DNA of 64,000 bases from Caulochytrium protostelioides (taxonomy: Eukaryota; Chytridiomycota; Caulochytriomycetes; Caulochytriales; Caulochytriaceae). The notes beneath the pieces were generated by a model that made no database searches, was not told the DNA's origin, and was given only the letters and a program-made list of their open reading frames with translations. The stretch is from NCBI GenBank assembly GCA_003615045.1, contig ML014133.1, forward strand, positions 62,001 through 126,000. Direction: 5' to 3'. A program made the translations under genes and the position numbers. This document shows positions 20,441 through 30,610 of the stretch, piece by piece (within the stretch, counting starts at the first letter, position 1; every line of letters begins with the position of its first letter).

Positions 20441-23278
20441 ATGAACTGGGAGCTCGGCAAGCATACGCGCGTCGTGCGGACGTTCGGCAAAAAGACCGTT
20501 CGCGTCGTCAATGTCCGCGCGCCATCACTCTGGCCCTGGCCGCAGGATGGCGTGACGCCGTCACCTACGCTCTCGCCGCTGCTGGCGACGGCAGCCGCCG
20601 GCCCCGGCCCCGGCAGCATACCGACGGCCGTCCCTGTGATCGCGCCCGCGGCCGCTCCGGCGGCAGCCTCGCCGTCGCTTGACGTCGACGCCGGTGTCAC
20701 GACGATCGAGCCCACGACGGCCACGTCGGCCGCACAGCCAATACCGAGGCCGCGGCGTGCACCGCGACGCGCCGCGAAGCGCTTGCACGCCGCCACCTCG
20801 CCATCCCCGCCCGCGGTGCCCGCCGCCTCGTTAGCCCCGGATCATCTCCTGTCGCCCATGCTCGCTGCGTGGCCTGCCGCCGTCCTGCCGTCATCGACCG
20901 TGGCCGCGTCGGATCCGCCATCAGCGGAGCGTCCTGGGGCGATGGCCGCCGCGACCCCCGTTGCCCGCCGCCGCCGCCGCTCCGTGCCGTCCGCCTCGCC
21001 ATCGCTATCGCCGTCGTCCATGGCCGCGACCCCATCGCCCCATACCACGCGATCCAAGCGGTCGTCCATCGAGACAGCTGACGGCGAAGCGCCAACGACG
21101 CCAGCGATGGCGAATGGGACCGATGGTGGGCCGGCATCCACGCCGAATGACGCCGTGACGCCGTTGGCGGCGCCCGCGGCCGAGTGGTATGCCCGATCGC
21201 CGTGGGCCGGGTCGCCTGCGCCCGCGACACCCCTGCATGGCCGCCCGACGCCGCTGCCGCGGCGGCACCAAGCTTCGATTGCCGTGACGCCCGCGGCGGT
21301 GCGCGCCGTCACGGCCTCTGCACAACGCCGCCACCGCGTCGCCGTGTCGCCGGCTCTGAGCACGCCCACCGCTGCCGCCTCGGGCTCGGGCTTCTTAGGC
21401 AAACTCCAGCGTGTGACGAGCCCCTACTCGCCGCTCGGGACATCCGAAACGTTGGCAGGCGACCGGCTTGAGGCGGCGTTATTGACCGTGTCACCGCGTG
21501 AGCGGCGGGCGCGCCGTGGGCGCCGGCGCCGCGGAAGTGGGAGCGTGGTGGTCGCGGCACGGGATGATGTGTCGGAGGCGCCGACGCCGCGGCGTCCGTT
21601 GCCGCCGCTGCCCGAAGATCCCCCGGCCGCCGCTGCGGTGGCTGCCGAGCCCTCGCTCGAAAATCAATTAAGTGAGGCCGACCGCCGTACGGCGTCCCGA
21701 TGGGGTCCAGAGGGCCCGCAGGTGCTGGCCGACTTGCTCCGCGTCAGCGGCCAGACCGCGGTGCTGCCCATGGCAGACGCGCTGGATGCTTCGCTGTTTG
21801 AGAGCAAGATTGCCGAAGCGACCTTCAGCGACGTGTTTGCTGCCGAGCTGCCCGCATCAGCGTCGTCGCCATCGTCATCGCCATCGCCATCGTCATCGCC
21901 ATCGCCATCGCCATCGCCATCGCCATCGCTGTCAGCGTCGCCGTCGCCGTCCGCGACGTCGTCGCCGTCGGGCGAGCCGGTCCGGGTCGCCGTCAAAGTC
22001 CAAGCCTTCAGCGGCCGCCGGCGTGTAAATGGCTCTGCGCAGCAGCGTGCGGCCGATGTGTTGCGGGAAGTCTGTCTGTCGCGCGGTCTCAGCTCCACAG
22101 GCGGTGCTGTGCCGGGCCAAGCACCAGACGAGAGCGGATTTGTGCGGCTGTACCGTGCCCAGATCGTGCAGGGCCCGTGGCCCGCGTGGCTGCTCGACTT
22201 GTGGGATGCCTACGACGAGGCGCAGCCGAACGGGTCGGACAACGACCGCCCCGACTTTCTCGGTGTCGAGCAGTGCTGGTGCGTGCTGTATCTCGAGTTC
22301 GCGGGATGCGATTTGGAGCATACCGACGCGTTGGCTACGTGGCGCGACGCGCAGGCGTTTCTGGCGCAGACGCTGAGTATCCTCGCGGCCGCCGAGGCCC
22401 GTGGGTTCGAGCACCGCGACCTGCACTGGGGCAACGTGCTGCTGCGCGCCACGTCGAACGCAGAGCGCCAGATAGCGTCACGCCCTCTCGGGAATCTTGA
22501 CGCGGCTTATCGTCATGGGGGCCCCGATGCGGTCGACCGGGACTCGGAAGCGCTCAGCCGCGATGCCGTGTACCGCGTGGAAACTGGCGGACTCCACGCG
22601 ACGGTGATCGACTACTCGTTGTCCCGGATCCCGTATGCGGCATTGCCCGCCGCGTGCCGTCCGACGCTGTCTGCGAGTGACAGCGACGAGGACGAGGTCG
22701 CGTCCGGTGACACAAAGCTTGCCGCGCGCGTGCTGTGCATGCCGCTGCTGGACGAAGACTATTTTACCGGCGAAGGCGACGAGCAGTTCGATCTCTACCG
22801 TCTGATGCGGTCGCGGCTGGACCCGCAGGCCCTCGCCGCGGCGTCAGCGGCACCGGCACACCCGCCCGCCAAACGCCGCGGCCGACGCGCACTCGTCCGC
22901 AGCGCCGGCGCCGCCGGCCGCCCGCCGCCGGTCCAGCGCTACTGGCACTACGTCTGCCCCGCGGCGAATATCGCATGGATGCATTACCTGACGGCCAAAG
23001 TGCTGCGTGGGAAGCCGGCGCTGGCGCGACGTGCCGGCGGCCGCCGCGGCGCCACGTACGGGCAGCTCGCGCAGTTCCTGGCACGGCTTCAGGACGCCGT
23101 GGTCGCGGCGACCGCGACACCGTCGGCCGATCCGCGGGAGGCGCGGATGGTGCCGCCGGTCACGGAGGGGCTGCGTGGCGTGGTGGCGCGCGAGCTAGCG
23201 TTGGGTCCTAAGGGCTGGCTCGCTGCATGGCTTACGATCGAGCCCGCGGTTCGTTCGACCGCGACGGCCTCGTCGTGA
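20441..23278 (+). CDS. haspin-family kinase (histone H3 Thr3 kinase)
   Basis: Atypical Ser/Thr kinase that phosphorylates histone H3 at Thr3 at mitotic centromeres. The product is 945 residues. The first 400 are Ala/Pro/Ser/Arg-rich and likely disordered. The kinase domain runs from about residue 440: SKIAEATFSDVFAAE, the beta-3 lysine in VRVAVKVQAF, GSDNDRPDFL and LYLEFAGCDLEH, then the haspin catalytic loop FEHRDLHWGNVLLR (near residue 658), the haspin-specific IDYSLSRI in place of DFG, DEDYFTGEGDEQFDLYRLMR, and WMHYLTAKVL. A Ser-Pro repeat encoded by reiterated CATCGC (21860-21970) interrupts the N lobe between the P-loop and beta-3, and the P-loop lacks the usual glycines. The AP-3 sigma gene follows on the same strand after 504 bases. 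Confidence 0.93.
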   Translation: MNWELGKHTRVVRTFGKKTVRVVNVRAPSLWPWPQDGVTPSPTLSPLLATAAAGPGPGSIPTAVPVIAPAAAPAAASPSLDVDAGVTTIEPTTATSAAQPIPRPRRAPRRAAKRLHAATSPSPPAVPAASLAPDHLLSPMLAAWPAAVLPSSTVAASDPPSAERPGAMAAATPVARRRRRSVPSASPSLSPSSMAATPSPHTTRSKRSSIETADGEAPTTPAMANGTDGGPASTPNDAVTPLAAPAAEWYARSPWAGSPAPATPLHGRPTPLPRRHQASIAVTPAAVRAVTASAQRRHRVAVSPALSTPTAAASGSGFLGKLQRVTSPYSPLGTSETLAGDRLEAALLTVSPRERRARRGRRRRGSGSVVVAARDDVSEAPTPRRPLPPLPEDPPAAAAVAAEPSLENQLSEADRRTASRWGPEGPQVLADLLRVSGQTAVLPMADALDASLFESKIAEATFSDVFAAELPASASSPSSSPSPSSSPSPSPSPSPSLSASPSPSATSSPSGEPVRVAVKVQAFSGRRRVNGSAQQRAADVLREVCLSRGLSSTGGAVPGQAPDESGFVRLYRAQIVQGPWPAWLLDLWDAYDEAQPNGSDNDRPDFLGVEQCWCVLYLEFAGCDLEHTDALATWRDAQAFLAQTLSILAAAEARGFEHRDLHWGNVLLRATSNAERQIASRPLGNLDAAYRHGGPDAVDRDSEALSRDAVYRVETGGLHATVIDYSLSRIPYAALPAACRPTLSASDSDEDEVASGDTKLAARVLCMPLLDEDYFTGEGDEQFDLYRLMRSRLDPQALAAASAAPAHPPAKRRGRRALVRSAGAAGRPPPVQRYWHYVCPAANIAWMHYLTAKVLRGKPALARRAGGRRGATYGQLAQFLARLQDAVVAATATPSADPREARMVPPVTEGLRGVVARELALGPKGWLAAWLTIEPAVRSTATASS

Positions 23279-23782
23279 CCGGAGGTTTCTGATACCTTTT
23301 CATTCTCGTATGGCGCCTGGTATGGCGCATGATTTAATTTATTGAACCAAGCGATCGGCTTTCGATTATCGAGATACTCATCGCCATCGGATGCGGCCGA
23401 TGATGTGTGGCTGGTAGGCGTGGCGGGGGCCAGCTGGGCCCCTGCGACGAGCCGCCGCCCCACCCACTGTTAAGCCTTGGGCGATCCGTCCGTGCGGTTT
23501 CGACGAAAACGAGTTTTAACGAGACGACCTTGGGCAGTCGCGCTCTGATATCGGGGCACTCCTGAATCACACCGGCTCACCACAGATCCATCGCTTCTCC
23601 CTCCGACACATACTTGATCAATGCGGGTCGCGATTGTAGCCGACGTGTTTGTTGGACGCCTCGCGACGCTGTGGCCTCTCTCACCAGCACCTCCTTCTCC
23701 CTCGCGCCGACCATCCGTCGACGGCCCGTTTCTTGGACGTCATCCCCGTGGGCCCGTCGACCCGCGTTGAAGCACTCCAGCC

Positions 23783-24409
23783 ATGATCAAGTCGGTGATG
23801 GTCTTCAATGGCTCGGGCCAGCCGCGCGTGCTTGTATGGTACCAGCAGCTGGACGTGCCCACGCAGCAGCGCTACCTGCGCGAGATCGTGGCCATGCTGC
23901 TGCCACGGCATCGTGGGAGCGGGTCTGCCAAGGAGGTCCGGCAAGCGCCGCCGCCTTCGACACGTGCGGCGCCTGCTTCGAACGGAAGTGCTGCGTCACC
24001 AGTAGCTTCAGCGGCATCACCACCAGCAGCTCCAGCAGCACCATCACCAGCAGCCGCGCCGCCACGGACGGCGCGCGGGACGACGACGGCCAAGACCAAC
24101 TTCCTGGCCGGCTCGGCGCTACTGGGCGGTGCGGCGAGCACGCAGATCATCTACCGGCACTACGCGACGCTGTACTTTGTGTTCGTGGCGGACGCGTCCG
24201 AGTCGCCGCTGGCGATTCTCGACCTGATCCAGGTCTTTGTGGAGGCGCTCGACCGCGCGTTCACGCATGTCTGCGAGCTCGATCTGATCTTCAAGCCAGA
24301 CGAGGTGCAGGCCGTGTTGGCCGAAGTCGTGAGCGGCGGGCTGGTCGCCGAGACGCAGCTCGGCGAGATCGGACATGCCCTCGACGCTGTCCGGGTCCTG
24401 ACCAAATGA
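23783..24409 (+). CDS. APS3: AP-3 complex sigma subunit
   Basis: Small (sigma) subunit of the AP-3 adaptor, which sorts cargo from Golgi/endosome to the vacuole. The 208-residue product begins MIKSVMVFNGSGQPRVLVWY and has the longin-like core characteristic of AP-3 sigma: QIIYRHYATLYFVFVAD, then LIQVFVEALDRAFTHVCELD and LIFKPDEVQAVLAEVVSGGL. Residues 41-107 are an Ala/Pro/Ser-rich insert replacing the short loop that normally carries the KR-x-D/E stretch, which accounts for the slightly greater length. The conserved parts on either side are in one frame and no splice sites flank the insert convincingly, although an unspliced intron cannot be fully excluded. Confidence 0.92.
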   Translation: MIKSVMVFNGSGQPRVLVWYQQLDVPTQQRYLREIVAMLLPRHRGSGSAKEVRQAPPPSTRAAPASNGSAASPVASAASPPAAPAAPSPAAAPPRTARGTTTAKTNFLAGSALLGGAASTQIIYRHYATLYFVFVADASESPLAILDLIQVFVEALDRAFTHVCELDLIFKPDEVQAVLAEVVSGGLVAETQLGEIGHALDAVRVLTK

Positions 24410-25344
24410 GCGTGCGCATTACGTGGGTGGCCATGGGTTCAACGTTGCCGGCGATCTGCCCGGTTGGCCCTCCCACCTTGCACGATAATTGATTGATCCG
24501 AGATTGATCAGCATATGCGCCGAAGCATGCTCGACCACGGCTCATGGGACACAGATCATTGATTGAGGCCGTGTCCCTCGGCGTGATACGCTCTGCTGGG
24601 CAGCCCAGAGAGAAACCACTTCTGCAGCGCGGCCCAGAGGGCTGACACAGACGTTTGAGATAGCTCATCGTCTGTTGGCGCCGGCATATCCTTGCATCGA
24701 CGGGCGCCATCCTGCCGGGCTTCTTCATCTCAGCATGAATGAATAGGTGCGACCCCATTCCTTGAGGAGATCAATGCGTGGCTTGGCCTCGGCAGCATCC
24801 CTCCAACGAGGGGTGCCCTACCGCATCGTATCGCATTGCGTCGCATTGCATTGCATAGCACTGCGCGACATCATACGACCCCCATAGAACACCAAAGCCT
24901 TCCGCCGGCTCATGTCATCACCGTGTGACATCACTCGCATCAACGGGGCCAAAGTAATTCAGACGGCAGATGGCCTCCTGTGCCTTGACTGCCAGGCCTT
25001 ACGTGCTGGCGAGATACACGTGCGCATGAAAATCACGGTGCCTGCTGGATTGCGGTGGTCTCTTCGGTCTCTCGCGCTGGCTGCGGGACGGACTGGATCG
25101 ATAGAATGATTGATCACTCGCTAGCAGACACTGCCGGTGCGCACAAATACGCATCTATGGCCTTGCCAGATATGCACGTGACTTCCTACACAAATTCATG
25201 AAAAGTGAAGTTTCAATGAGGGATTTGATTCAACAGTACGAAGAAAGTTAAAAAAAGTGTAAGGCGTGCCACAAGTATCGTGCACGATCCAAGAAATAAA
25301 AGGCGTAATGTCCTTGAAAGAACAGAACCGTCACGCAGGGACGA
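24410..25344. other. intergenic, AT-richer than average
   Basis: No gene recognised. About 24812-24870 contains short imperfect repeats of GCATTGC/CGCATTG. A 65-codon frame at 24912-25109 shows no family resemblance. AT-rich sequence at 25130-25330 probably belongs to the 3' end of the GH76 gene. Confidence 0.45.
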
Positions 25345-26787
25345 TCAGAAGCAGCCGAGGGTGATAGCGAGCAGCGCCGAGCCGGCGGCGAGGATCGGGG
25401 ACAGGCGCGCCGCCGAGGGGAGGCCCAGGGCGTGGCTGCCGAAGAAGACGCCACCGTTGAGGCCGTCGTCGCCGACGCCCGTGTAGGCGTTGTCGATCGT
25501 CGAGCCGGCCGCATGTGACGCGGCCTGGATGCGGGTGAAGGCGTTCATGAGCTGCATAAACGTGATCTGGGAGCGCGGCGACTTGTCGGGCACGGCGCCG
25601 GCGCCCGTCCAGACTTCGTTGCAGAAGAGCTCGCTGTCGCAAGCATTCGCGAGCGCGGCCTGCATCGATGCGGTGAGGACGGTGCGAATCGTCGTCTGGC
25701 GCTTCTTGTCCGTGAAAGGGTACAGGTACGCCACGGCGCGGGCGAGCGTGCCCTTGAAGCCAGACCCGCCGTTCAGGTTGCCCTGGTTGCACTGGTTGGT
25801 CGGCTCGCAGCTGTCGCGCAGGATGTTGGTGCCCGACTCGACAAAGAGCGCCAGCGCACTGTCCAGCACGGCGTTCGCCTGCGTGAGCCAGTATGCCTCC
25901 TGCGTCGCGTTGTAAAAGTAGGCCAGCGCGTGGATCAGCATCCCCTGGTTGTATGAGTACTCGGTGCCCGTGATGTTGAGGCACGCGCCGGTGTGCATGC
26001 CGTCATACAGACGGAACGTGTTGGTCATGAGGTAGGACGACGTGAGCCAATTGTAGACTTGCTTGCCCTTGGCGACGTAAGCGTCGCGGTTGGCGGGGTC
26101 GAGCACGGCGAGGCGCGCGCCGAGTGCCATGTGCAGCGTGTTGCTGATGGTGCTTTTGTAGGTGCTGTCAGTGGCGCTGGCGTCGGAGCGGTCGCGGGAC
26201 CAGTAAATGCCGCCGCCGCACTTGTCGTCCCACTGCTCCCACATCTCGTTGTACGTAGTCAGCGCGAGGCTCGTGTACGTATGTGAGGAGCCGGTGCCCG
26301 GCATCGGCGCGGCCGCACCAAAGACCTCGGCACCCGAGGCTGCCGACAGTGCCCAGTGGCCGATGTCGTCGTTCCACTTGCCCAGCCACGCTTCCTGCGT
26401 CAGGCGGCCCTGCGCGCCGTTGAGAAAGTCGCCGACCGAGCCAAACGACGCATTGACGAGCGCGCCCGCAGCGACATGGTCCTGCGAGCCGTCGCCAATG
26501 TTCATGTGGTTCTCCAGCAGCGAGCCCCATGCGATGCCCGACTCATGCCAGTGGACCAAAGTCTGCGAGTACTCGCCCGCGGCGTTGGGCGAGTAGAACG
26601 AGACCAGGTTGGCCGCGGCCTTGGCGGCCGCATTGCCGAGATCGTCCGGCGAGTCGAGGTTGACCTGGTATGCCGCCATCGCGCGGGGCGTGAGCAGGCA
26701 CAGGCCGAGGCCGAGGCCGAGGAGGGTCGGGAACAGGCGACCCATGGCGGCCAGCGCCGAGGGCGTAGACGACCGTTGGGACGCCAT
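25345..26787 (-). CDS. GH76 endo-1,6-alpha-mannosidase (Dfg5/Dcw1 type), secreted, likely GPI-anchored
   Basis: Cell-wall glycosidase/transglycosidase that in fungi cross-links GPI proteins into the wall. The 480-residue product has an N-terminal signal peptide ending near MAAYQVNLD (residue 40) and a C-terminal hydrophobic tail (LSPILAAGSALLAITLGCF) typical of a GPI signal. The GH76 core is complete: SFYSPN, the catalytic aspartate pair at residues 140-141 in KWNDDIGHWALSA, TYNEMWEQWDDKCGGGIYW, and TEYSYNQGMLIHALAYFYNA. It supports a fungal cell wall and hence a fungal host. Presence of both signal and tail argues that the start is right. Confidence 0.93.
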   Translation of the reverse strand: MASQRSSTPSALAAMGRLFPTLLGLGLGLCLLTPRAMAAYQVNLDSPDDLGNAAAKAAANLVSFYSPNAAGEYSQTLVHWHESGIAWGSLLENHMNIGDGSQDHVAAGALVNASFGSVGDFLNGAQGRLTQEAWLGKWNDDIGHWALSAASGAEVFGAAAPMPGTGSSHTYTSLALTTYNEMWEQWDDKCGGGIYWSRDRSDASATDSTYKSTISNTLHMALGARLAVLDPANRDAYVAKGKQVYNWLTSSYLMTNTFRLYDGMHTGACLNITGTEYSYNQGMLIHALAYFYNATQEAYWLTQANAVLDSALALFVESGTNILRDSCEPTNQCNQGNLNGGSGFKGTLARAVAYLYPFTDKKRQTTIRTVLTASMQAALANACDSELFCNEVWTGAGAVPDKSPRSQITFMQLMNAFTRIQAASHAAGSTIDNAYTGVGDDGLNGGVFFGSHALGLPSAARLSPILAAGSALLAITLGCF

Positions 26788-28558
26788 CGTTTATCTGTGT
26801 GTAGGTGATGTAAGTGAAGTGAGGATGAAAAAAAAAAAACAAGAAAGCTAAGGTCGGCGGTGCAACAGAGAGAGAGGGCAGAAAGAGGAGCCACACCGAA
26901 ATCGATCTCTATGAAGGAAGGCGCTGCAGATCAAGCCTAAAGAAGAGAGGAACACCAATCCAGCATACGTCTATGTGTGACTGCGTAGGGTGAACAGGTC
27001 TTGTGGCGGTCGATGAGGAGTGTATCAGCCTTGTTTGACAAGTGCCAAGGCTGCGCAAGGCACGTGATGGTGTCGTCAGTCCTGCTGGCAATGTGGTATC
27101 GAGAAGTCGAGAACAAAGATCGGCGCGTGACGTCGCGCTTTTTGAATCAGAAAACGGCGTCGTCGGCGATGGGCGGCGGCGCCAGCAGGGGCCACCGTGG
27201 GAAGCGGAGGCGTGCGATGACGGGGTGTGCCTGAGTGTCAGTGAGGGTGTGGAACCTGCCGTGGGCCTCGGAAGGCGATGGCATGCGTGACGTCGGCTTA
27301 TTCTCCGGCCGCTGCCTTCGTCCTTCAAGCCGGATTGCCCCTTCCCGCTGGCGCCCCTGTGCCCCGCGCAGACGACCAGACAATGCGGCCATGCCGATAG
27401 GATGTTCCGACCGGTCCATCGCTATTTATATCGTGATCAGCATTCTGGCGCGTACGTGGACGCTGATTGGGCCTGCGCGGCGGCGCCTCCCGGCGTCGTC
27501 GATCCTGCCCACTTACCGGCGGCGCCAGGAGCCGACGGGCCGCTCGCCTCTGTGATGACGAAGGCCACGGCGGAAAATTTCGGCGCGCGGTGAGGGGCGG
27601 GCCGCCTCCTTACTCGACGGAGCTCGAATTCAGCCCACCGCTTTCCGGCGTCGGTCCCGCTCCGCGACTCGCCAGCACCCGCGCTGGCCATCGGGCCGTC
27701 CGCCCATCGACGCCACGGTTCGGCATTTTTTCTTTGTTGCTTTTGCACGTCCGCATGCCCGCATAGCACGGCCCGCTCCTCTGCCCGAGCGTTGGAGCCC
27801 AAGCGAGCCGGCGCTCAACGACCATCGCGCCCGTTCATGGCGCGCGTCGCACAAGAGTAGCGCAGGGCAGCGCGGCGGTGCTGAAGGCCGATGGGCAAGG
27901 AGCAAGTGGCGAAGTGAGAAATGGCAGTCGTGGCATCGCCATTTCTCGCACACCACGCGGCGCCAACGTCAGCCAACGATCAGCGCGAGAGGAGGCCGCA
28001 TGGCCGGTATGTTTTGCGCTGGCGGACCCGCGTGGTTGGGGTTGTCTTGGTATCGATCCCCCACCGGGCCTTCCAGCGCGCCACTAGACGAGGCAATGCG
28101 CTGCGGCGGCAGCGACGGCGACAGCGTGCCTCGGTCGGACCGCGACTCATGGCAGAATTCCGGATGGATAAAGAGAACTACAATCAAATCGAAGCCCAGC
28201 TCGACCTGGCCGCGTACCGCGTCCTCGCGACGCGTTGGCGCAAGCCTCGCGGCGGGAGACGGGAGGACCCTGGCGCAACGTCTTTCCGACGCGAGATGGG
28301 GGCTGGCGCCCCGAGCAGGCAGTGCTTGCTCGCTCGCTCGCTTGAAGGCGGCGCTGGGGCGCCACCGCCCGACCGCATGCCAGAGCGCGCGTCGTCGTCC
28401 CGTGGTACCGCGATGCCCCAGAGGATGCAGCATCGCGCCGCGCGCCGGATGCTTCTCAACGGTCCCGCATACCTCTTTCGGGGCGGGCTTGCTTGTCACT
28501 ACGCAGCTGTGCCTGGCCCTCAGCGGTCCTGCATGTCTCTAAGCAGCATGGCATGCCC
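26788..28558. other. intergenic, no gene recognised
   Basis: Contains an A-run at about 26828-26840 and otherwise only biased frames. No conserved protein was found on either strand. Confidence 0.45.
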
Positions 28559-29134
28559 CTAGACGGTGCCGAGGGCACGCACGACCACGTCCGGCAAGGG
28601 CCGCCGGCCATCGGCGTCCGTGCGCTGGGGCACGGGCTGGGCAAAGCCTCGCATCCGCTCGGTCATGAAGCGGCGGTCGCCGGCCGCTTCGGCGGGCTTT
28701 GCGGCCGATGCCGGGTCGGCCGCCCGATCGGCCGCCGGATTAGCCGCCGCGGGCTGCCCGCTTTCGGCCGCGCCGCGCGGCGTGTCAGGGGCCGGAGGCA
28801 CTCCGGAGGCGGCGCAGTAGGACCAGTTGGATTCGCGATACGCGAGGCCGTCCTGGAAGGTATACACGCCCTGGTTGGCGACGCCGTCGACCCAGTCGGC
28901 GGCATACTGCCCGCCGCCCTCGAAGTAGAGCGTGCCACGGCCGTGGAACTGGCTGTTGCGCAGGGCGCCCACATAGACGGTGCCGGCGCCGCGGCCCGAG
29001 GGGTCCGGGAAGCGGTAGGTGCCGACGCCCTCGACGTGGCCGAGGGCGATGCGGCCCGCGATCGGGGGGCTGCCGAGGCCCGCCGCCGCCGCGGGCTCGA
29101 CCGTGGGTGAGAACGGACTTCCCGTGAATGCCAT
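28559..29134 (-). CDS. MORN5-like ciliary MORN-repeat protein
   Basis: Small MORN-repeat protein most like MORN5, a ciliary/flagellar component. ATG at 29134 (MAFTGSPF, like the METTGS-type MORN5 start) gives 191 residues. MORN repeats are GHVEGVGTYRFPD, TVYVGALRNSQFHGRGTLYF and QYAADWVDGVANQGVYTFQD. Then come the MORN5-specific GLAYRESNWSYC and DRRFMTERMRGFAQP. An Ala/Pro-rich insert of about 45 residues separates the last two blocks, where MORN5 has only a few residues. The end is shorter than in animals. Together with the axonemal gene at 35.6-42.4 kb it indicates a flagellated stage. Confidence 0.82.
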   Translation of the reverse strand: MAFTGSPFSPTVEPAAAAGLGSPPIAGRIALGHVEGVGTYRFPDPSGRGAGTVYVGALRNSQFHGRGTLYFEGGGQYAADWVDGVANQGVYTFQDGLAYRESNWSYCAASGVPPAPDTPRGAAESGQPAAANPAADRAADPASAAKPAEAAGDRRFMTERMRGFAQPVPQRTDADGRRPLPDVVVRALGTV

Positions 29135-29800
29135 GACGAACACGCGGCGCGGCAAAGGATCGGCACGACGCGACGACGATACGATGCGACACGGACGGGC
29201 CTCGTCGGGTTCCGCTTGGGGTCGATTGGAAGGGCTCAGACCAGATGGGCGGACCCGGTATCACGGGGTGCTGGTGGCAGTCGTCACGGAAAGAATGTGT
29301 GGCGTTCCACGTGCAGTGATGAGACGACAAAAACGGGATGATCGGGGTCTCGGTATGGGACTGAAGAACGCTGGATCAGCGTGGAAGGCCCCGTCGCCCG
29401 GTAATGTTGTCGTCGGTGTGTTCCCCAGTGTGTTCCCTAGTGTGTTCGCGTGTGCGACGCTGGGACTGCCGGCGCCGATCCCGCCGAGGGTCGGAGTTTG
29501 TGGACCGACGCAACGGGGGGTGGGCATGGGTGCGGTCCGGGTGGCAATGACCATAACCCAAGCGGCTACCGTTTCCCGTATGATCCGACGCACATCTTTC
29601 CGCATCCACCGGCGCTCACGACGGGCTGCTGGGCATGACACAGAAGCGACACCATCGCTTCTCCGACGGGCCGAAATCCTCGACGGCCTGGCTCCCTCTG
29701 ACTCACAACGGGTGAGAGTGCGCGTTATTTCACCATGGCGACAAACAAACCAGGTGACCACCCGTCAAAAAAAAGAAAGCGATCGTCAGCGATTCATTTC
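29135..29800. other. intergenic, no gene recognised
   Basis: Upstream of the MORN5-like gene. A short GTGTGTTC-type direct repeat lies near 29418-29450. The missing N-terminal half of the Fanzor-like relic to the right was not recognised here. Confidence 0.4.
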
Positions 29801-29805
29801 ATACC

Positions 29806-30439
29806 GTGGTCAGAGCTATCTTGTCATTGACGCGCCAAAGCCTGCGGTGGGACAGTGGCAAGCAGTGTGTGTTTGCCCAGCTCTTGAACCGCGTTGCCGA
29901 GGGGGCGGCCACAAAGATGGAGCCCGTGGTCACTGAAGAGGTGGTCGCCGATAGCGCGGCCAAGTTTGCCACCGGAGGCAAGGACGAGATCGCCCTTCCA
30001 ACGGCTCGAGCGTACAAGGCGTGCGCTCAGCACTTTCGCACCATCCTGCTTGACGAGTTCCGGACGACCCAGGGACATGCCGAGACGGATGAGATCCTGA
30101 CAAACGTGAAACCCGGGACCCGACGGCCGTGCCGATCTTTCGCTCATCCCGGGAGGCGCTCCCTCAACCGCGTCGACGCCGGCCAACCCGGTCCGCACGA
30201 CCTGGGTGTATGCCCAGACGCATGTGGTCCTGAAGCCCGAGCAACGCGGGCGCCAGGGGATCGTGGTTCGAGGTTTGATGTGGTATGATGCCACCAACGG
30301 CATGTTCGTGAACCGCGATCTCAATGACGCTTCGAACCTCCGACGCTGTCTGGCCTTACCCGTCAGATCGATAGCGCTGTGCCGCAGCCCCCGGCAAGCG
30401 CCGCTGCAGCCCAAGGTCGGCAAACTCATACGCAAATAA
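29806..30439 (+). pseudogene. Fanzor-like (TnpB-family) RNA-guided nuclease relic, copy 2
   Basis: Best-preserved of three related relics. One frame (29806 to about 30130) reads LLNRVAEGAATKMEPVVTEE, KFATGGKDEIALPTARAYKA and HFRTILLDEFRTTQGH, with the RuvC-II Asp-Glu at 30052-30057. A single frameshift between about 30130 and 30270 leads to WVYAQTHVVLKPEQ, GIVVRGLMWYDATNGMFV and NRDLNDASNLRRC (RuvC-III Asp in NRD at 30311-30319), ending KVGKLIRK and a TAA at 30437-30439. This corresponds to the C-terminal 200 residues of a Fanzor/TnpB nuclease. No start or N-terminal half is present. The expected zinc-ribbon CxxC pairs are absent (RTTQGH, and WYDAT in place of C..C). A 17-G run follows at 30466-30482. 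Function of intact relatives: RNA-guided DNA cleavage. Confidence 0.65.
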
Positions 30440-30465
30440 ATCGAATGCGCAACTGCCTATGGGGA

Positions 30466-30482
30466 GGGGGGGGGGGGGGGGG
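30466..30482 (+). repeat. poly-G tract
   Basis: An uninterrupted run of about 17 G, 27 bases after the stop of the Fanzor-like relic and between it and the AK6 gene 3' end. Could be hard to assemble or form G-quadruplex. Confidence 0.9.
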
Positions 30483-30610
30483 AGTCCCCTGGGGGACATC
30501 ATGGGGTTCGCGTGAGGTAAGATTGGGCCTATATATATGCGCACGTCTGGTCATTAAGAAGAATATGTATAATAAGTTAGGTGGATCGCAGGCGGCAGGA
30601 CACGCAGCGG

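Noticed and set aside
27402..27593. Peptide with GAYVDADWACA resembling copia RNase H (sDADwAg)
   Set aside because: Only one short motif in a 63-codon frame; no adjoining reverse-transcriptase or integrase sequence.
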